DNA from: Dyadobacter pollutisoli | GTDB taxonomy: Bacteria > Bacteroidota > Bacteroidia > Cytophagales > Spirosomataceae | NCBI RefSeq assembly: GCF_026625565.1 | Contig: NZ_CP112998.1 | Span: 250,501 to 314,500, forward strand | Direction of reading: 5' to 3' | Length of the DNA: 64,000 nucleotides | Part shown: positions 16,743 to 25,672 of the stretch, piece after piece | Numbering within the stretch: the first letter of the stretch is position 1 | How the letters are laid out: every line of letters begins with the position of its first letter | The notes under the pieces: generated by a model | The model's database searches: none | What the model was told of the DNA's origin: nothing | The model's input: only the letters and a program-made list of their open reading frames with translations | Program-made: the position numbers and the translations under genes

Positions 16743-17618
16743 CTATTGCAAAACCGTCAGATTCTGAGATTGAAAATCCTTTGGCGTGAGACCAAAAGTT
16801 TGTTTGAAGGATTGAGAAAAACTGGAATGGTTTTCATATCCTACCTTGTAATACACCTCGCTGGGTTTTTCCTGATAATGCAGCAGCAGGTTTTTAGCAA
16901 TTTCCATTCTGCGCTGCAGTAACCACTTGCTGGGGCTGCTTCCGTATATTTTGAAAAACCTTCGATTGAATGTAGATGGACTGGTATTGCAAAGAAACGC
17001 CAGCTCATCTACCGTAATGTTGTTCTGTACATTCGTCTCCACAGCATTGCGAATTCTGAAATCGTCGAAATCTCTGGTCCTGTCGGTTTGGAAAGACAAG
17101 ATTTCAGCTGGATATTTTTGCAGCAAATGCAGCATCAGCTCTTCGAATTTCAACAACTTCATTTCCTCCGAGATATCTCCGACAGAATCAAAAAGCAGGT
17201 TCAATGAATTGATATAGTTGAGTACGAAAGCATCTTTTTTGAAAGACAAATACGGAGCATGAACACCATCGTGCTTCACCTTTTTAACGAGCGCGGCATA
17301 TTTGATATAAAAATCCTGCAAGACACTATTATCAAAGAAAATCAGAATACTCCGAAAGTATTCCTGCTTCGACAAATCCATTGAAGCCAGACAGTTGCCA
17401 GCCGACAGGAAGTGAAATTCGTCATCCTTTATATGCACGCTTTTATCTGCAAAATGCATGGTCTTCTCGCCACTGATCACCATACTGATCGCATTGGTGT
17501 GCATGATACTTTTCCCTTTAAACGAACCGATCCGAGCGAGGTAATGATGAAAAATGATCCGCTCGGGCTTGCCGCTTTGATTGGGGAAAATGTCCTGGGG
17601 AAGATGGTGGATTTGCAT
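16743..17618 (-). CDS. AraC-family transcriptional regulator
   Basis: 291 residues. The N-terminal half looks like an AraC cupin-type sensing domain (ISMVISGEKTMHFADKSV, DDEFHFLSAGN). The two-HTH DNA-binding domain is at about 190-285: ITVDELAFLCNTSPSTFNRRF, YGSSPSKWLLQRRM and VYYKVGYENHSSFSQSFK ending FGLTPKDF. Ligand unknown. The SnoaL-like gene next to it is the likely target. Confidence 0.88.
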   Translation of the reverse strand: MQIHHLPQDIFPNQSGKPERIIFHHYLARIGSFKGKSIMHTNAISMVISGEKTMHFADKSVHIKDDEFHFLSAGNCLASMDLSKQEYFRSILIFFDNSVLQDFYIKYAALVKKVKHDGVHAPYLSFKKDAFVLNYINSLNLLFDSVGDISEEMKLLKFEELMLHLLQKYPAEILSFQTDRTRDFDDFRIRNAVETNVQNNITVDELAFLCNTSPSTFNRRFFKIYGSSPSKWLLQRRMEIAKNLLLHYQEKPSEVYYKVGYENHSSFSQSFKQTFGLTPKDFQSQNLTVLQ

Positions 17619-17642
17619 AGACGAAAGAACAAACCTATTTCT

Positions 17643-18290
17643 TTAAAACAAAGAACCTTGCATATAACTTCCACCCGGAAGTCCTAAAAGAGGGATCGCA
17701 GCGATTGTTTCGTATCGGGAGCCATTGATCAGTGACCGCCTGAGTAGCTTCATTTCATTAACCGGGAAAGAGGCCAGAAATTCTCTGTAAAGCCAGTCCA
17801 TGACGGCCCTTTCAGTTTGCAAAGCGGTCATATTTCTGGCGATTGTGAAATGCGGGTCGTCGCAAAAATGATACTCTCCCGGCGCCCATTGCCTTACGTG
17901 GGCACCCACTTCATCTTTTAGCTTTTTTGCCAGTTCAAGTACATTGTCGGATGCATTTGATTCCAGATCTACATAGAAAGTGCCGTGTTCGTATTTGTTG
18001 AACTGCGTCAGACCTATTTCGAAGGGATCGATATGGCGGGCTACTTTCTCAAAACCCTGTACAATCCTGTCCACCTTGTTTTCATGGATGGTACATTTGA
18101 ACAGCGTAAGGTGCGGAACCAGATTGGCCGCGTAGGCACAACCGTAATTGTCTTCAAAATACCTTTTGACATTATGAAGCAACGCTTCCGTGACTTTATC
18201 ACACGAAAATACCAGCAGATATTCATACATGTGATGGCGGATACTGGCGAGTGTATTCCAGTGATTGTTGTTGATGTGAACGCGTTTCAT
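17643..18290 (-). CDS. 2H phosphoesterase / 2'-5' RNA ligase-like protein
   Basis: 215 residues, or about 194 if the start is the later MYEYLLVFSC (18227). The two HxT/S motifs that define the 2H family are PHLTLFK and PHFTIAR, one in each half. Family members hydrolyse or ligate cyclic nucleotide and RNA 2',3' ends; the exact substrate is not readable. It ends 24 bp before the AraC gene start on the same strand. The 18291-18500 interval upstream is AT-rich in its first part and shows nothing that I can call. Confidence 0.78.
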   Translation of the reverse strand: MKRVHINNNHWNTLASIRHHMYEYLLVFSCDKVTEALLHNVKRYFEDNYGCAYAANLVPHLTLFKCTIHENKVDRIVQGFEKVARHIDPFEIGLTQFNKYEHGTFYVDLESNASDNVLELAKKLKDEVGAHVRQWAPGEYHFCDDPHFTIARNMTALQTERAVMDWLYREFLASFPVNEMKLLRRSLINGSRYETIAAIPLLGLPGGSYMQGSLF

Positions 18291-18500
18291 GGTTATAATT
18301 ATTGATGAAGTGTAATGACCCTGTAAAAATAATATTGTTATTTAAAATATCAAACATATGATCTCAAAAATATCAAAAATATTTTCACATAAACTACTGA
18401 CCAGAAGCAAGCTGTGGGAAGCTTAGCATCCGTTTTGCCCATTCAGGGCCTGAGAATGGCGCTCGGCGCGAATCGGAATACATTGAAGATGATGCGGTAG

Positions 18501-19346
18501 TTATTGAATATACCGCTTCTTAAATTCGGATGGATTTTCACCCACTATTTTTTTGAAGAGTTTATTGAAGTATGACAAACTTTCGAAACCAACGGCGAAA
18601 CATGTTTCAGATACGGTTTTGTCTTGCAAGAGATAATTTTTGGCCTGATTGATACGGTATTGATTGACAAAATCGGTGAAGGTCATTCTCGTGTTTTTCC
18701 TGAAAAACCTGCAAAAGGCTGCGGTGGTTAGATTAACCTGCTCGGCGATAAAATTGACGTCGGGGCTTTGGTCGAAATGGGTTTCCACATATTTGTAGAT
18801 AGAATCCATACGATGCTGCTCCTTTTGGAGGGGCTTATTACCTGCGGGTTCTGCATTGAGAATATGGACATGATCGGTATAGGCAAGGAGTTTTAAAATA
18901 TTCAGTAAAGACATCAGTTGCTCAAAATGATCCAGTCCAGGCAATTGTTTGAGCATTTCTCCAACCATTTGTTTTGTCTCTCCCGAAAAAGACAACCCGT
19001 AATGCGACTTTTCGAAAAGTACTTTGACTGACGATAATTCGGGAATGTCCAGAAAATCACGACCCAGAAAATTTTCCTTCATCTGGATAATGACTTGCTC
19101 ACATTCCGTGCGTACCCCGTAGTCAAAGTTCAAATGCGGGATATTGGGACCGATAAAAACCAGATCGCTTCCCTCGTATACGGACGTGTGATCGCCGACA
19201 TGCCGCGTGCCGCTCGTGCCTTCCACATACACGATCTCGTACTCGGGATGAAAATGCCAGAGAAAAGTGTCATTCAGGCCCGGTGTGAGCAATACTTTGA
19301 ACGAACTACCTTGGTTGGGGACGATTTCCTCCCGGATAATTTTCAT
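18501..19346 (-). CDS. AraC-family regulator with cupin sensor
   Basis: 281 residues. An N-terminal cupin barrel (LWHFHPEYEIVYVEGTSGTRHVGDH, FIGPNIPHLNFDYG) precedes the HTH pair from about 180: NFIAEQVNLTTAAFCRFFRKN, MTFTDFVNQYRINQAKNYL, and SETCFAVGFESLSYFNKLFK. The HFHPEYE stretch suggests sugar or metabolite binding in the cupin pocket. It is divergent from the phytanoyl-CoA dioxygenase-like gene, the likely target. Confidence 0.88.
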   Translation of the reverse strand: MKIIREEIVPNQGSSFKVLLTPGLNDTFLWHFHPEYEIVYVEGTSGTRHVGDHTSVYEGSDLVFIGPNIPHLNFDYGVRTECEQVIIQMKENFLGRDFLDIPELSSVKVLFEKSHYGLSFSGETKQMVGEMLKQLPGLDHFEQLMSLLNILKLLAYTDHVHILNAEPAGNKPLQKEQHRMDSIYKYVETHFDQSPDVNFIAEQVNLTTAAFCRFFRKNTRMTFTDFVNQYRINQAKNYLLQDKTVSETCFAVGFESLSYFNKLFKKIVGENPSEFKKRYIQ

Positions 19347-19464
19347 GATCTCGTATGAAAGAAGATGTCTGAATTTGCTTTAATGCTCTGTTAATTTCTA
19401 AATAATATCAATGGAGAGCAAATGTTGGTAATTGTAAAGGTAGATTACGGCCTGCCCAATAACA

Positions 19465-19472
19465 TAACTTTG
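19465..19472 (+). promoter_or_regulatory. Candidate -7 box for the PhyH-like gene
   Basis: TAACTTTG, an exact TAnnTTTG match, 35 bp before the ATG at 19508. No clear -33 box is seen at normal spacing. Confidence 0.45.
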
Positions 19473-19507
19473 TTCTATTAATTCACGCTAAAATATTATT
19501 TGAAACA

Positions 19508-20479
19508 ATGGAACATCATACCATGACACCCACAATGGCACCTGCCAATGCCCACAAGGACATTCCGGGCAATCCTTCTACTGCCAAGTCGAGCAATGTC
19601 AAATTGAATGATCGGAGCAACGGAAAACCGCTTCGTTTGCTGAGTGAGGAGGATTGGGATTTCTGGATCACGAATGGATATATTGTTGTGAAGGATGCTG
19701 TTCCGAAAGAACAGGTTAAGAAATTGGCGGATTTTTTGTGGGAATTTGAAGAAAAGGACCCGAATGATCCCGAAACCTGGTATGCCCCGCCACGTGCTGA
19801 GATGAAAATGAAGGAATTGACCAACACAGGTATGGTGGAGGTTTATAATCATCAGTATTTGTGGGACAACCGTCAATTTCCCAAAGTGCATGAAGCATTT
19901 GTGGATATCTGGGGTACTGAAAAGCTTTGGGTGACCATTGACAGGGCCAATCTTAACCTGCCACTACGCCCCGGATTTGATTATAAAGGCTTTATACACT
20001 GGGATTACGATCCGGAAACCAAGCCACAGAATGTCCAGGGTGTGCTCGCTTTGGCTGATCAGGACGATGAAAATATGGGCGGATTTCAATGTATCCCGGA
20101 GCTTTTCAGGACTTACGATACCTGGAAACTGACGCAGCCTGAGGATCGCAACCATTTTCAGCCTGATATCACTGGATTTGAGCTGGTGAAAGTAAAAATG
20201 AATGCCGGTGACCTGCTGATCTTTAATAGTTCACAGCCACACGGCATCCGGGCCAACCGAAGCGAAAATAAGGTCCGGCTGGCCCAGTACATTGCCATGA
20301 TGCCCGCCCAGGAAGACGACGAAGAGCTGCGTCAATGGCGCATCAATTCATGGAGGGAACGGCAGGCACCCGAAGGCTACGCATTTCCTGGCGACCCAAG
20401 GAATTGGGAAAAGACAAAATATGAAACCGCCGAACTGTCGGAACTGGGCAGGAAGCTGCTGGGGCTGGATCGCTGGTGA
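19508..20479 (+). CDS. Phytanoyl-CoA dioxygenase (PhyH) family Fe(II)/2-oxoglutarate oxygenase
   Basis: 323 residues, cytoplasmic. The iron facial triad is readable: His164-x-Asp166 in FIHWDYDPE and His245 in FNSSQPHGIRANR, with an Arg nearby for 2-oxoglutarate. An N-terminal segment with LLSEEDWDFWITNGYIVVKDAVP is the usual entry of the double-stranded beta-helix. The substrate in bacteria is usually unrelated to phytanoyl-CoA. The first 40 residues are low in structure. The divergent AraC gene probably controls it. Confidence 0.85.
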   Translation: MEHHTMTPTMAPANAHKDIPGNPSTAKSSNVKLNDRSNGKPLRLLSEEDWDFWITNGYIVVKDAVPKEQVKKLADFLWEFEEKDPNDPETWYAPPRAEMKMKELTNTGMVEVYNHQYLWDNRQFPKVHEAFVDIWGTEKLWVTIDRANLNLPLRPGFDYKGFIHWDYDPETKPQNVQGVLALADQDDENMGGFQCIPELFRTYDTWKLTQPEDRNHFQPDITGFELVKVKMNAGDLLIFNSSQPHGIRANRSENKVRLAQYIAMMPAQEDDEELRQWRINSWRERQAPEGYAFPGDPRNWEKTKYETAELSELGRKLLGLDRW

Positions 20480-20578
20480 GGGTTGAACTAGTGGGCGATT
20501 TTCTATAATAATATCATCGGGTTCGCGTTGGTTTTTGTAACCGCTAGCAAATAATCTTCAACGTAAATCTGAACCTTC

Positions 20579-21676
20579 ATGAAAGCAAATCTTATGATTG
20601 CCTGCTGCTGCGCCCTTGCGTACACAGAAACTTTTTCCCAGCAGTCTATCAGAATTCCCATTGGTCAGCCCGCAAGCTTGACAATTGCCCCTGATGCCAG
20701 AAGCGCTGCGATGGGGGAAGCTGGTGTAGCACTGAGTGCCGATGCCAATGCGACCTATTGGAACCCGGCAAAGCTGGCAGTTGCTGACCGGGAGATTGGA
20801 GTTTCGGCATCGTATACGCCGTGGCTCGCGACGCTGACGGATGGTTCATGGCTTGGATATGCGAGCGCCTATAAAAAGTTGGGAGAAAAACAGGCCATTG
20901 GGCTTGCTGTTCAGAACTTTAACTATGAAACCGCTTACGCAAGTGGCCCAATTATAGATGCTACGGATTTGGTTTTAAGCGGAATGTATTCAAGGCAATT
21001 GGGACAGAATTTTTCTATGGGGTTAACCTTGAAATACATTTCATCCAATACTGGGAATACGATTATCAATGGAGCTCCCGTCCATCCCGGCCGAACCGTG
21101 GCAGGAGACATTAGTGCCTTTTATCATAAGCGCATAAAAAGTGAAAACAGCGGTGAAGATTTCAGTTGGTCACTCGGAGCCGTTCTCTCCAATCTGGGTG
21201 ACAAGGTTAACTACGGCGGCGCGGGCGAGTACTTTTTACCCACGACTATCAAACTCGGTGGTGGTATTTCTTATACCGCCACGGGTAAACACAGGTTGAA
21301 TGTGATTGCCGATCTCAGTAAACTGATGGTTCCGACACCTGACAATTTACAGAATCCAAATGCAAAACCTGTACTAAAAGGTGTCATACAGTCTTTCTCG
21401 GATGCTCCGGGAGGATTTCGGGAGGAAATGCAAGAAGTAACCTTGTCCATGGGTGCTGAATATTGGTATAACGACCTGATCGCAATCCGGGGAGGATATC
21501 ATGGAGAAAACCGGAATAAAAGTAATCAGCGATATTTAACAGCGGGCGCTGGCGTTCGCCTCTTCAAAAACTACACAGCAGATGCTTCCTATCTATTCCC
21601 GGTTGACGCAGATAACCCTTTTAAAAATACATTCAGAGTTTCACTTGGTGCTTATTTTGGCTCAAAAAAAGGGTAA
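20579..21676 (+). CDS. porV: PorV-type outer membrane beta-barrel (type IX secretion)
   Basis: 365 residues. Signal peptide 1-21 (TFSQ). The start of the mature protein, LTIAPDARSAAMGEAGVALSADANATYWNPAKL, is the PorV/PorQ signature, followed by alternating strands to the C-terminal GAYFGSKKG. PorV carries cargo from the translocon to the attachment complex of the Bacteroidota type IX system. No other por gene is in the window. PorV and PorQ are close, so a PorQ-like role remains possible. Confidence 0.8.
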   Translation: MKANLMIACCCALAYTETFSQQSIRIPIGQPASLTIAPDARSAAMGEAGVALSADANATYWNPAKLAVADREIGVSASYTPWLATLTDGSWLGYASAYKKLGEKQAIGLAVQNFNYETAYASGPIIDATDLVLSGMYSRQLGQNFSMGLTLKYISSNTGNTIINGAPVHPGRTVAGDISAFYHKRIKSENSGEDFSWSLGAVLSNLGDKVNYGGAGEYFLPTTIKLGGGISYTATGKHRLNVIADLSKLMVPTPDNLQNPNAKPVLKGVIQSFSDAPGGFREEMQEVTLSMGAEYWYNDLIAIRGGYHGENRNKSNQRYLTAGAGVRLFKNYTADASYLFPVDADNPFKNTFRVSLGAYFGSKKG

Positions 21677-21877
21677 TGGCCTTTTGAATTGTCATGATTA
21701 AAAGAGGGTTACTTTCGTAAGTAATGGTTTTGGTGATAGGTGTATCAGCTTGGTTTTCAGTTGACAGGGATTGTTCTTTTCAATTGAAACAGGATTTATA
21801 CCGATCGATACAGGTTTTTTAACGTCCTGGAAAAATCAATTTTCGGCGAGGCTCTCTTTGTGACAATTTGCATTGCC

Positions 21878-22504
21878 ATGAAGAATTTAATACTCGTTAT
21901 AATTGCTTTTTTTCTACCTATTTTCCCCGCTACCGGTCAGCCGCATCGGGAGCAGGCTGATTGGAAGCTTGTAGAGCGGAAGGGAGACATTAAAGTATAT
22001 GCCAAAGCTGTTGCGGATTCCAAGATCAAGGCATTAAAAGCGGAATGCATTTTGAATGCCAGCGCGGCGGAAGTAGTAGCTCTATTACTTGATGTGAAGG
22101 CTGCGGAAAAATGGGTTTGTCATACCAAATCATGCTCATTGGTCAGGAAAATTTCTGAAACTGAAATCTACTATTATACAGAAGTGAGCCTTCCGTGGCC
22201 GCTCGATAACCGCGATTTTGTAACCCATTTAACGGTTTCGGAAGATCCCGTGACCAAAATTGTGACCGTCAATGCACCCGCTGTTTCAGGTTGGGTACCG
22301 ATAAAGAAAGGCATTGTGCGGGTCAGCCATTCCAAAAGTTCCTGGATTATCAAACCAATGGGCGAGGGGAAAGTGACCGTCGAATATGCATTACAGGTAG
22401 ATCCCGGCGGACATATCCCGGCTTGTGTCGTTAACACGTTTGCTTGTCAGGGGCCTGTTGAGACATTTACCAATATGAAAAAGGAGCTGAGATCGAGGAA
22501 GTGA
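21878..22504 (+). CDS. START-domain lipid-binding-like exported protein
   Basis: About 208 residues from MKNLILVIIAFFLPIFPATGQ, a clear signal peptide; the frame is open six codons earlier at a GTG. The domain reads WKLVERKGDIKVYAK, AEVVALLLDVKAAEKWV, YYYTEVSLPWPLDNRDFV and a C-terminal VNTFACQGPVETFTNMKK helix, which is the START/SRPBCC order. It probably binds a hydrophobic ligand in the periplasm. The DUF4440 remnant follows 7 bp later. Confidence 0.82.
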   Translation: MKNLILVIIAFFLPIFPATGQPHREQADWKLVERKGDIKVYAKAVADSKIKALKAECILNASAAEVVALLLDVKAAEKWVCHTKSCSLVRKISETEIYYYTEVSLPWPLDNRDFVTHLTVSEDPVTKIVTVNAPAVSGWVPIKKGIVRVSHSKSSWIIKPMGEGKVTVEYALQVDPGGHIPACVVNTFACQGPVETFTNMKKELRSRK

Positions 22505-22511
22505 AACTCAA

Positions 22512-22744
22512 ATGAAAATCTATCAAATTCTCACCTCGCCTATCCTATTAGCCATGACCTTTTTTGCTTACCGTGTGAATGCGCAAGTTGCAACAAACAC
22601 GGAGCTCGAAGAAGCAAAAGAGGCAATTACCGCCAGTAATGAAATGGTATTATGTTCGACAACGGAAAATTTCTGGTACTCTGGAAAAAGACCGCCAAAG
22701 GCTGGAAAATGTACCGGGATTCGTTTAGTAGTGATAATAAGTGA
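22512..22744 (+). pseudogene. DUF4440/SnoaL-like protein, internally deleted and out of frame
   Basis: The gene opens with a signal peptide (MKIYQILTSPILLAM...VNAQ) and the first helix ELEEAKEAITASNEM. The familiar C-terminal end, FLVLWKKTAKGWKMYRDSF, follows in another frame from 22652 to the TGA at 22742-22744. The whole middle of the domain (about 80 residues) is missing between about 22645 and 22655. The original frame continues as non-family sequence to 22889. So an internal deletion with a frameshift has removed the function. Confidence 0.7.
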
Positions 22745-22826
22745 TCGACTAATCCGAGTGTTTCGCCATTTATCTTTTTTTAATAATGGTAAGGTTTTGG
22801 TCGGAGTAATAACTGAGAAGAGTTTA

Positions 22827-23093
22827 TTAGATAAGGGTCTGTTTGTATTTATAGTGTATATAATCAGCGAATTCTTTTTTAAGATCTAAGTCTGATGGTA
22901 TCCTGATGCCGGTCGACATGGTCTTTATGAAGGGAGAAATTTGAATATGTTCTCCTGCAACTTCGTTATCGGTTATAAGTGATTGTAGGTATAACTCAAC
23001 AATTTTAGACAAGCTCTTTTTGTGTGTCCAGGCGTATTTCTTAGCCTTCTCAATTAGGAGCTTGTTCAGCTTTAACGTCAATTTTGCATTCAT
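22827..23093 (-). CDS. DUF6364-like ribbon-helix-helix antitoxin, orphan
   Basis: About 88 residues from MNAKLTLKLNKLLIEKAKKY (the open frame starts 18 codons earlier). The start LTLKLNKLLIEKAKKYAWTH followed by SLSKIVELYLQSL fits the RHH proteins that precede PIN-domain toxins. No PIN reading frame follows before the DUF4440 remnant, so the toxin seems to be lost. It may still bind DNA. Confidence 0.65.
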   Translation of the reverse strand: MNAKLTLKLNKLLIEKAKKYAWTHKKSLSKIVELYLQSLITDNEVAGEHIQISPFIKTMSTGIRIPSDLDLKKEFADYIHYKYKQTLI

Positions 23094-23163
23094 ATCAATT
23101 TGTTCATGTGTGTAAAAACGAAATATGCTTAGGTTTTCAAAAACCATTTTTCAAAAACCCACA

Positions 23164-24006
23164 TTACTTAATCAACCACACAGGCAGCTTCGTAATCCCC
23201 TCAATCTGAATGTTGCGATAGAAAACTTCGGCGCCTTCGGACTGGATTTGGAGTTTGCCTTTGGTGAGTGGCTGCTCCTGGCCGTCGACAATGTGCCGCG
23301 TTTTGGTAAGTAACATATTGACTTTTCCATTGATCACATGTAAACAGGTATCTCCGAAACAGTACAAATCCACCGTATTCCATTCTCCCGAAGGCTTTTC
23401 ATTGTCAGGCGCTTTGAGAACAGTACGTCCGTTTGGCGTTTTATCCTGAAAAATAACAGGAGCGGCTCCGGGCTGGTAAACGTACTTGCCCTTTTCATTT
23501 TTGACTGCTGAAATATCAGTCAGTACATTCATGACGCCCCAATAATCGCCACAGTCGCCTTCCTGGATCTGGTATTCAAACGATTCCATCCACAACATCG
23601 ACGTCCCATGCGCACCCACGCTGTGATACAACAGGCCGCTGTCCCGTGGCTGGTCGAGCTTGGGAGGCCATTTGAGCTGACCCCACTTAAATTCAAGGCG
23701 CAAATGATAATTCTCAAAATCGGCCAATGTATTAATGCCGCCAAACGTCTCGCCTGAAATCCGGATTGCAGGTTTTCCATCCACTTTGACGACCGAAAAA
23801 ACGTGATTCGGATCATTGTTCAGGCCCAGTGCAGGTAGCTTTGGCTGGCCTTCCTTGGCGTAAGGGTGGTCGAGGTATGTTTGCCATCCGGCGAGATCCT
23901 TCTCATTGAACAAGGATTGCCAGACGCCATTTTGCAAAGGCTTTTGAGCAAAAACAGCAGGCAATGCAAACAGGAAAAAATATGCAACCAGCAATGACAG
24001 TTTCAT
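23164..24006 (-). CDS. Secreted DUF1080 (3-keto-disaccharide hydrolase-like) protein
   Basis: About 280 residues from MKLSLLVAYFFLFALPAVFAQ, a signal peptide; the longer start at 24060 has no support. The concanavalin-type domain shows WQSLFNEKDLAGWQTYL at the start, FENYHLRLEFKWG, RDSGLLYHSVGAHG, FEYQIQEGDCGDYWG and, last, GKLQIQSEGAEVFYRNI, the hallmarks of the DUF1080 family. Members remove 3-keto-glucose units or bind glycans. It may serve sugar uptake together with an oxidoreductase that is not in the window. Confidence 0.88.
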   Translation of the reverse strand: MKLSLLVAYFFLFALPAVFAQKPLQNGVWQSLFNEKDLAGWQTYLDHPYAKEGQPKLPALGLNNDPNHVFSVVKVDGKPAIRISGETFGGINTLADFENYHLRLEFKWGQLKWPPKLDQPRDSGLLYHSVGAHGTSMLWMESFEYQIQEGDCGDYWGVMNVLTDISAVKNEKGKYVYQPGAAPVIFQDKTPNGRTVLKAPDNEKPSGEWNTVDLYCFGDTCLHVINGKVNMLLTKTRHIVDGQEQPLTKGKLQIQSEGAEVFYRNIQIEGITKLPVWLIK

Positions 24007-24153
24007 ATTGGTATGAATTTTTTGGATGTTTTGAAGTGATTGGGTTAATAATATTATCATTTATTTTTTATTATATTGGCCTCGTTCAAGTTAATGGAAT
24101 GTAAAATTTCCAGATTGACGACCAATCCTAAACTAAAAAAGCATTCATTGATC

Positions 24154-24390
24154 ATGGGAAAAGGCAAAGACCTATTTGGCTATTACAACGACCTGGCGAA
24201 GGAAAAGGGCCCGGACAGCGAGGAAAGCCATTATGCAGGAATTTTGTTTCAGGCGCTTCTGATGGTGGGTGAAAGAAAAACTTTTGAGCTGCTGGAAGAA
24301 GCAGACGAAAAAGGCAAAAAGCTTAAACTCGAATATCCCCCTGAAACCAAAAAGAAAAAAGAGCATCCAAGTGGCATCGTTCTGGTTTGA
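24154..24390 (+). CDS. Small hypothetical protein, Lys-rich
   Basis: About 78 residues from MGKGKDLFGYYNDLAKEKG. It has charged helices (ESHYAGILFQALLMVGERKTFELLEEADEKGKK) and a basic tail PETKKKKEHPSG. The frame is open 26 codons earlier without convincing sequence. Family not recognised. It lies before a LytS-type kinase on the same strand, 138 bp away. Confidence 0.5.
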   Translation: MGKGKDLFGYYNDLAKEKGPDSEESHYAGILFQALLMVGERKTFELLEEADEKGKKLKLEYPPETKKKKEHPSGIVLV

Positions 24391-24528
24391 TCTGATTGCT
24401 GCCTTCCTCTCGTCCACGGAGACGAGCAGATGGTCAATTATTAGGGCAACTTCGTGTAATGGAACAGTATAATTCGCATAGTTCGTGTAAATTGTATGTG
24501 AATTGTACCCAAATCCAAGCCGCGGCAG

Positions 24529-25656
24529 ATGGCAGCCTTATCTTTTGGAAAAACAAACCAGCAGTGGTTTTTCAAATACAAATTGTACCACATTCCGTTC
24601 TGGTTTGTATACCATTATGTATGGTGGGTGGTCGCAATGGGTAATCCCTTCAAAGCTGCCTCCAACATTCTTTTTACACCTTTTTTTGTCAAATTCATCT
24701 TCTACCTGGTCTTTCAGGCGCTGGCGGTTTATTTCAACCTGTATTTCCTGATCCCGAAATTTCTTGAAAAAGGAAAATTTACAACCTACATCTTTTTACT
24801 GCTGCTAACGATACTTTGCACGGCTTCATTGATCGTGCCGGGCTACTTTCTGGGCGCCATAGTGGCGGAAAAAACGCCGGAGGAATTGTACGGCGGAGGT
24901 ACCTACGACTTCTGGCACATGGTGACGGGCGGCCCGCTGTCCTCGACGGTCGCCAGCATTACATTTGCGATGAGCATTAAACTGGCCAAAAACTGGCTTA
25001 ATACGCAGAGAAGGCAGCAATTACTCGAAAAGGAAAAGCTGGAAACCGAGCTTAATTTCCTCAAATACCAGTTCAACCCGCATTTTCTTTTTAACAGTAT
25101 CAATTCCATATTTTTCCTGATCCATAAAAACCCGGATATGGCTTCGGCCTCGCTGGCGAAATTTTCGGAGCTGCTCAGGCATCAGCTTTATGAGTGCAAT
25201 GATCATCAGATTCCGCTCGTAAAGGAGATTGGTTATCTGGAAAACTTCATCGAGCTGGAAAAACTTCGCCAGAATGAACACGTGAAGGTCACTTTTGAAG
25301 GAGAAATCCTGGACGGGCATCATTTGGGCATCGCACCATTTATCCTGATGACTTTTTTGGAAAATGCATTCAAACATGTTTCCAGGAACCCGGGAGACGA
25401 TAACTGGATCAATATCAGACTGAGCCTGACCGGGCAGCAGCTGAATTTTTACATCGCCAACAGTACCGCACTTGACGAGTCGCGTGACGTGATCAACTAC
25501 GGCGGTATCGGCCTGAAAAACGTCAGAAGGCGGCTGGACTTAATCTATCCTGGCAAGTATGGGCTGGATATTCAAAGAAATCAACATGATTTTGAGGTAA
25601 AATTCCAGGTAACCTTGGAAGAAAATGTCATCGCACCTGTCATGCAAATAGCTTGA
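24529..25656 (+). CDS. LytS/YehU-type sensor histidine kinase
   Basis: 375 residues. Four hydrophobic segments make the N-terminal membrane domain (about 20-40, 50-75, 88-112, 137-155). A short coiled coil leads to the His_kinase domain with His185 in KYQFNPHFLFNSINSI. The ATPase domain shows APFILMTFLENAFKH and YGGIGLKNVRRRLDLIYP. The LytTR regulator follows 16 bp later, so the two form a two-component pair sensing an unknown signal at the membrane. Confidence 0.9.
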   Translation: MAALSFGKTNQQWFFKYKLYHIPFWFVYHYVWWVVAMGNPFKAASNILFTPFFVKFIFYLVFQALAVYFNLYFLIPKFLEKGKFTTYIFLLLLTILCTASLIVPGYFLGAIVAEKTPEELYGGGTYDFWHMVTGGPLSSTVASITFAMSIKLAKNWLNTQRRQQLLEKEKLETELNFLKYQFNPHFLFNSINSIFFLIHKNPDMASASLAKFSELLRHQLYECNDHQIPLVKEIGYLENFIELEKLRQNEHVKVTFEGEILDGHHLGIAPFILMTFLENAFKHVSRNPGDDNWINIRLSLTGQQLNFYIANSTALDESRDVINYGGIGLKNVRRRLDLIYPGKYGLDIQRNQHDFEVKFQVTLEENVIAPVMQIA

Positions 25657-25672
25657 ACATCAATCCATTGAA

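Noticed and set aside
18355..18521. Short frames in the 18.3-18.5 kb gap
   Set aside because: Two open stretches without a start or family match that run into the AraC gene; too weak to call.
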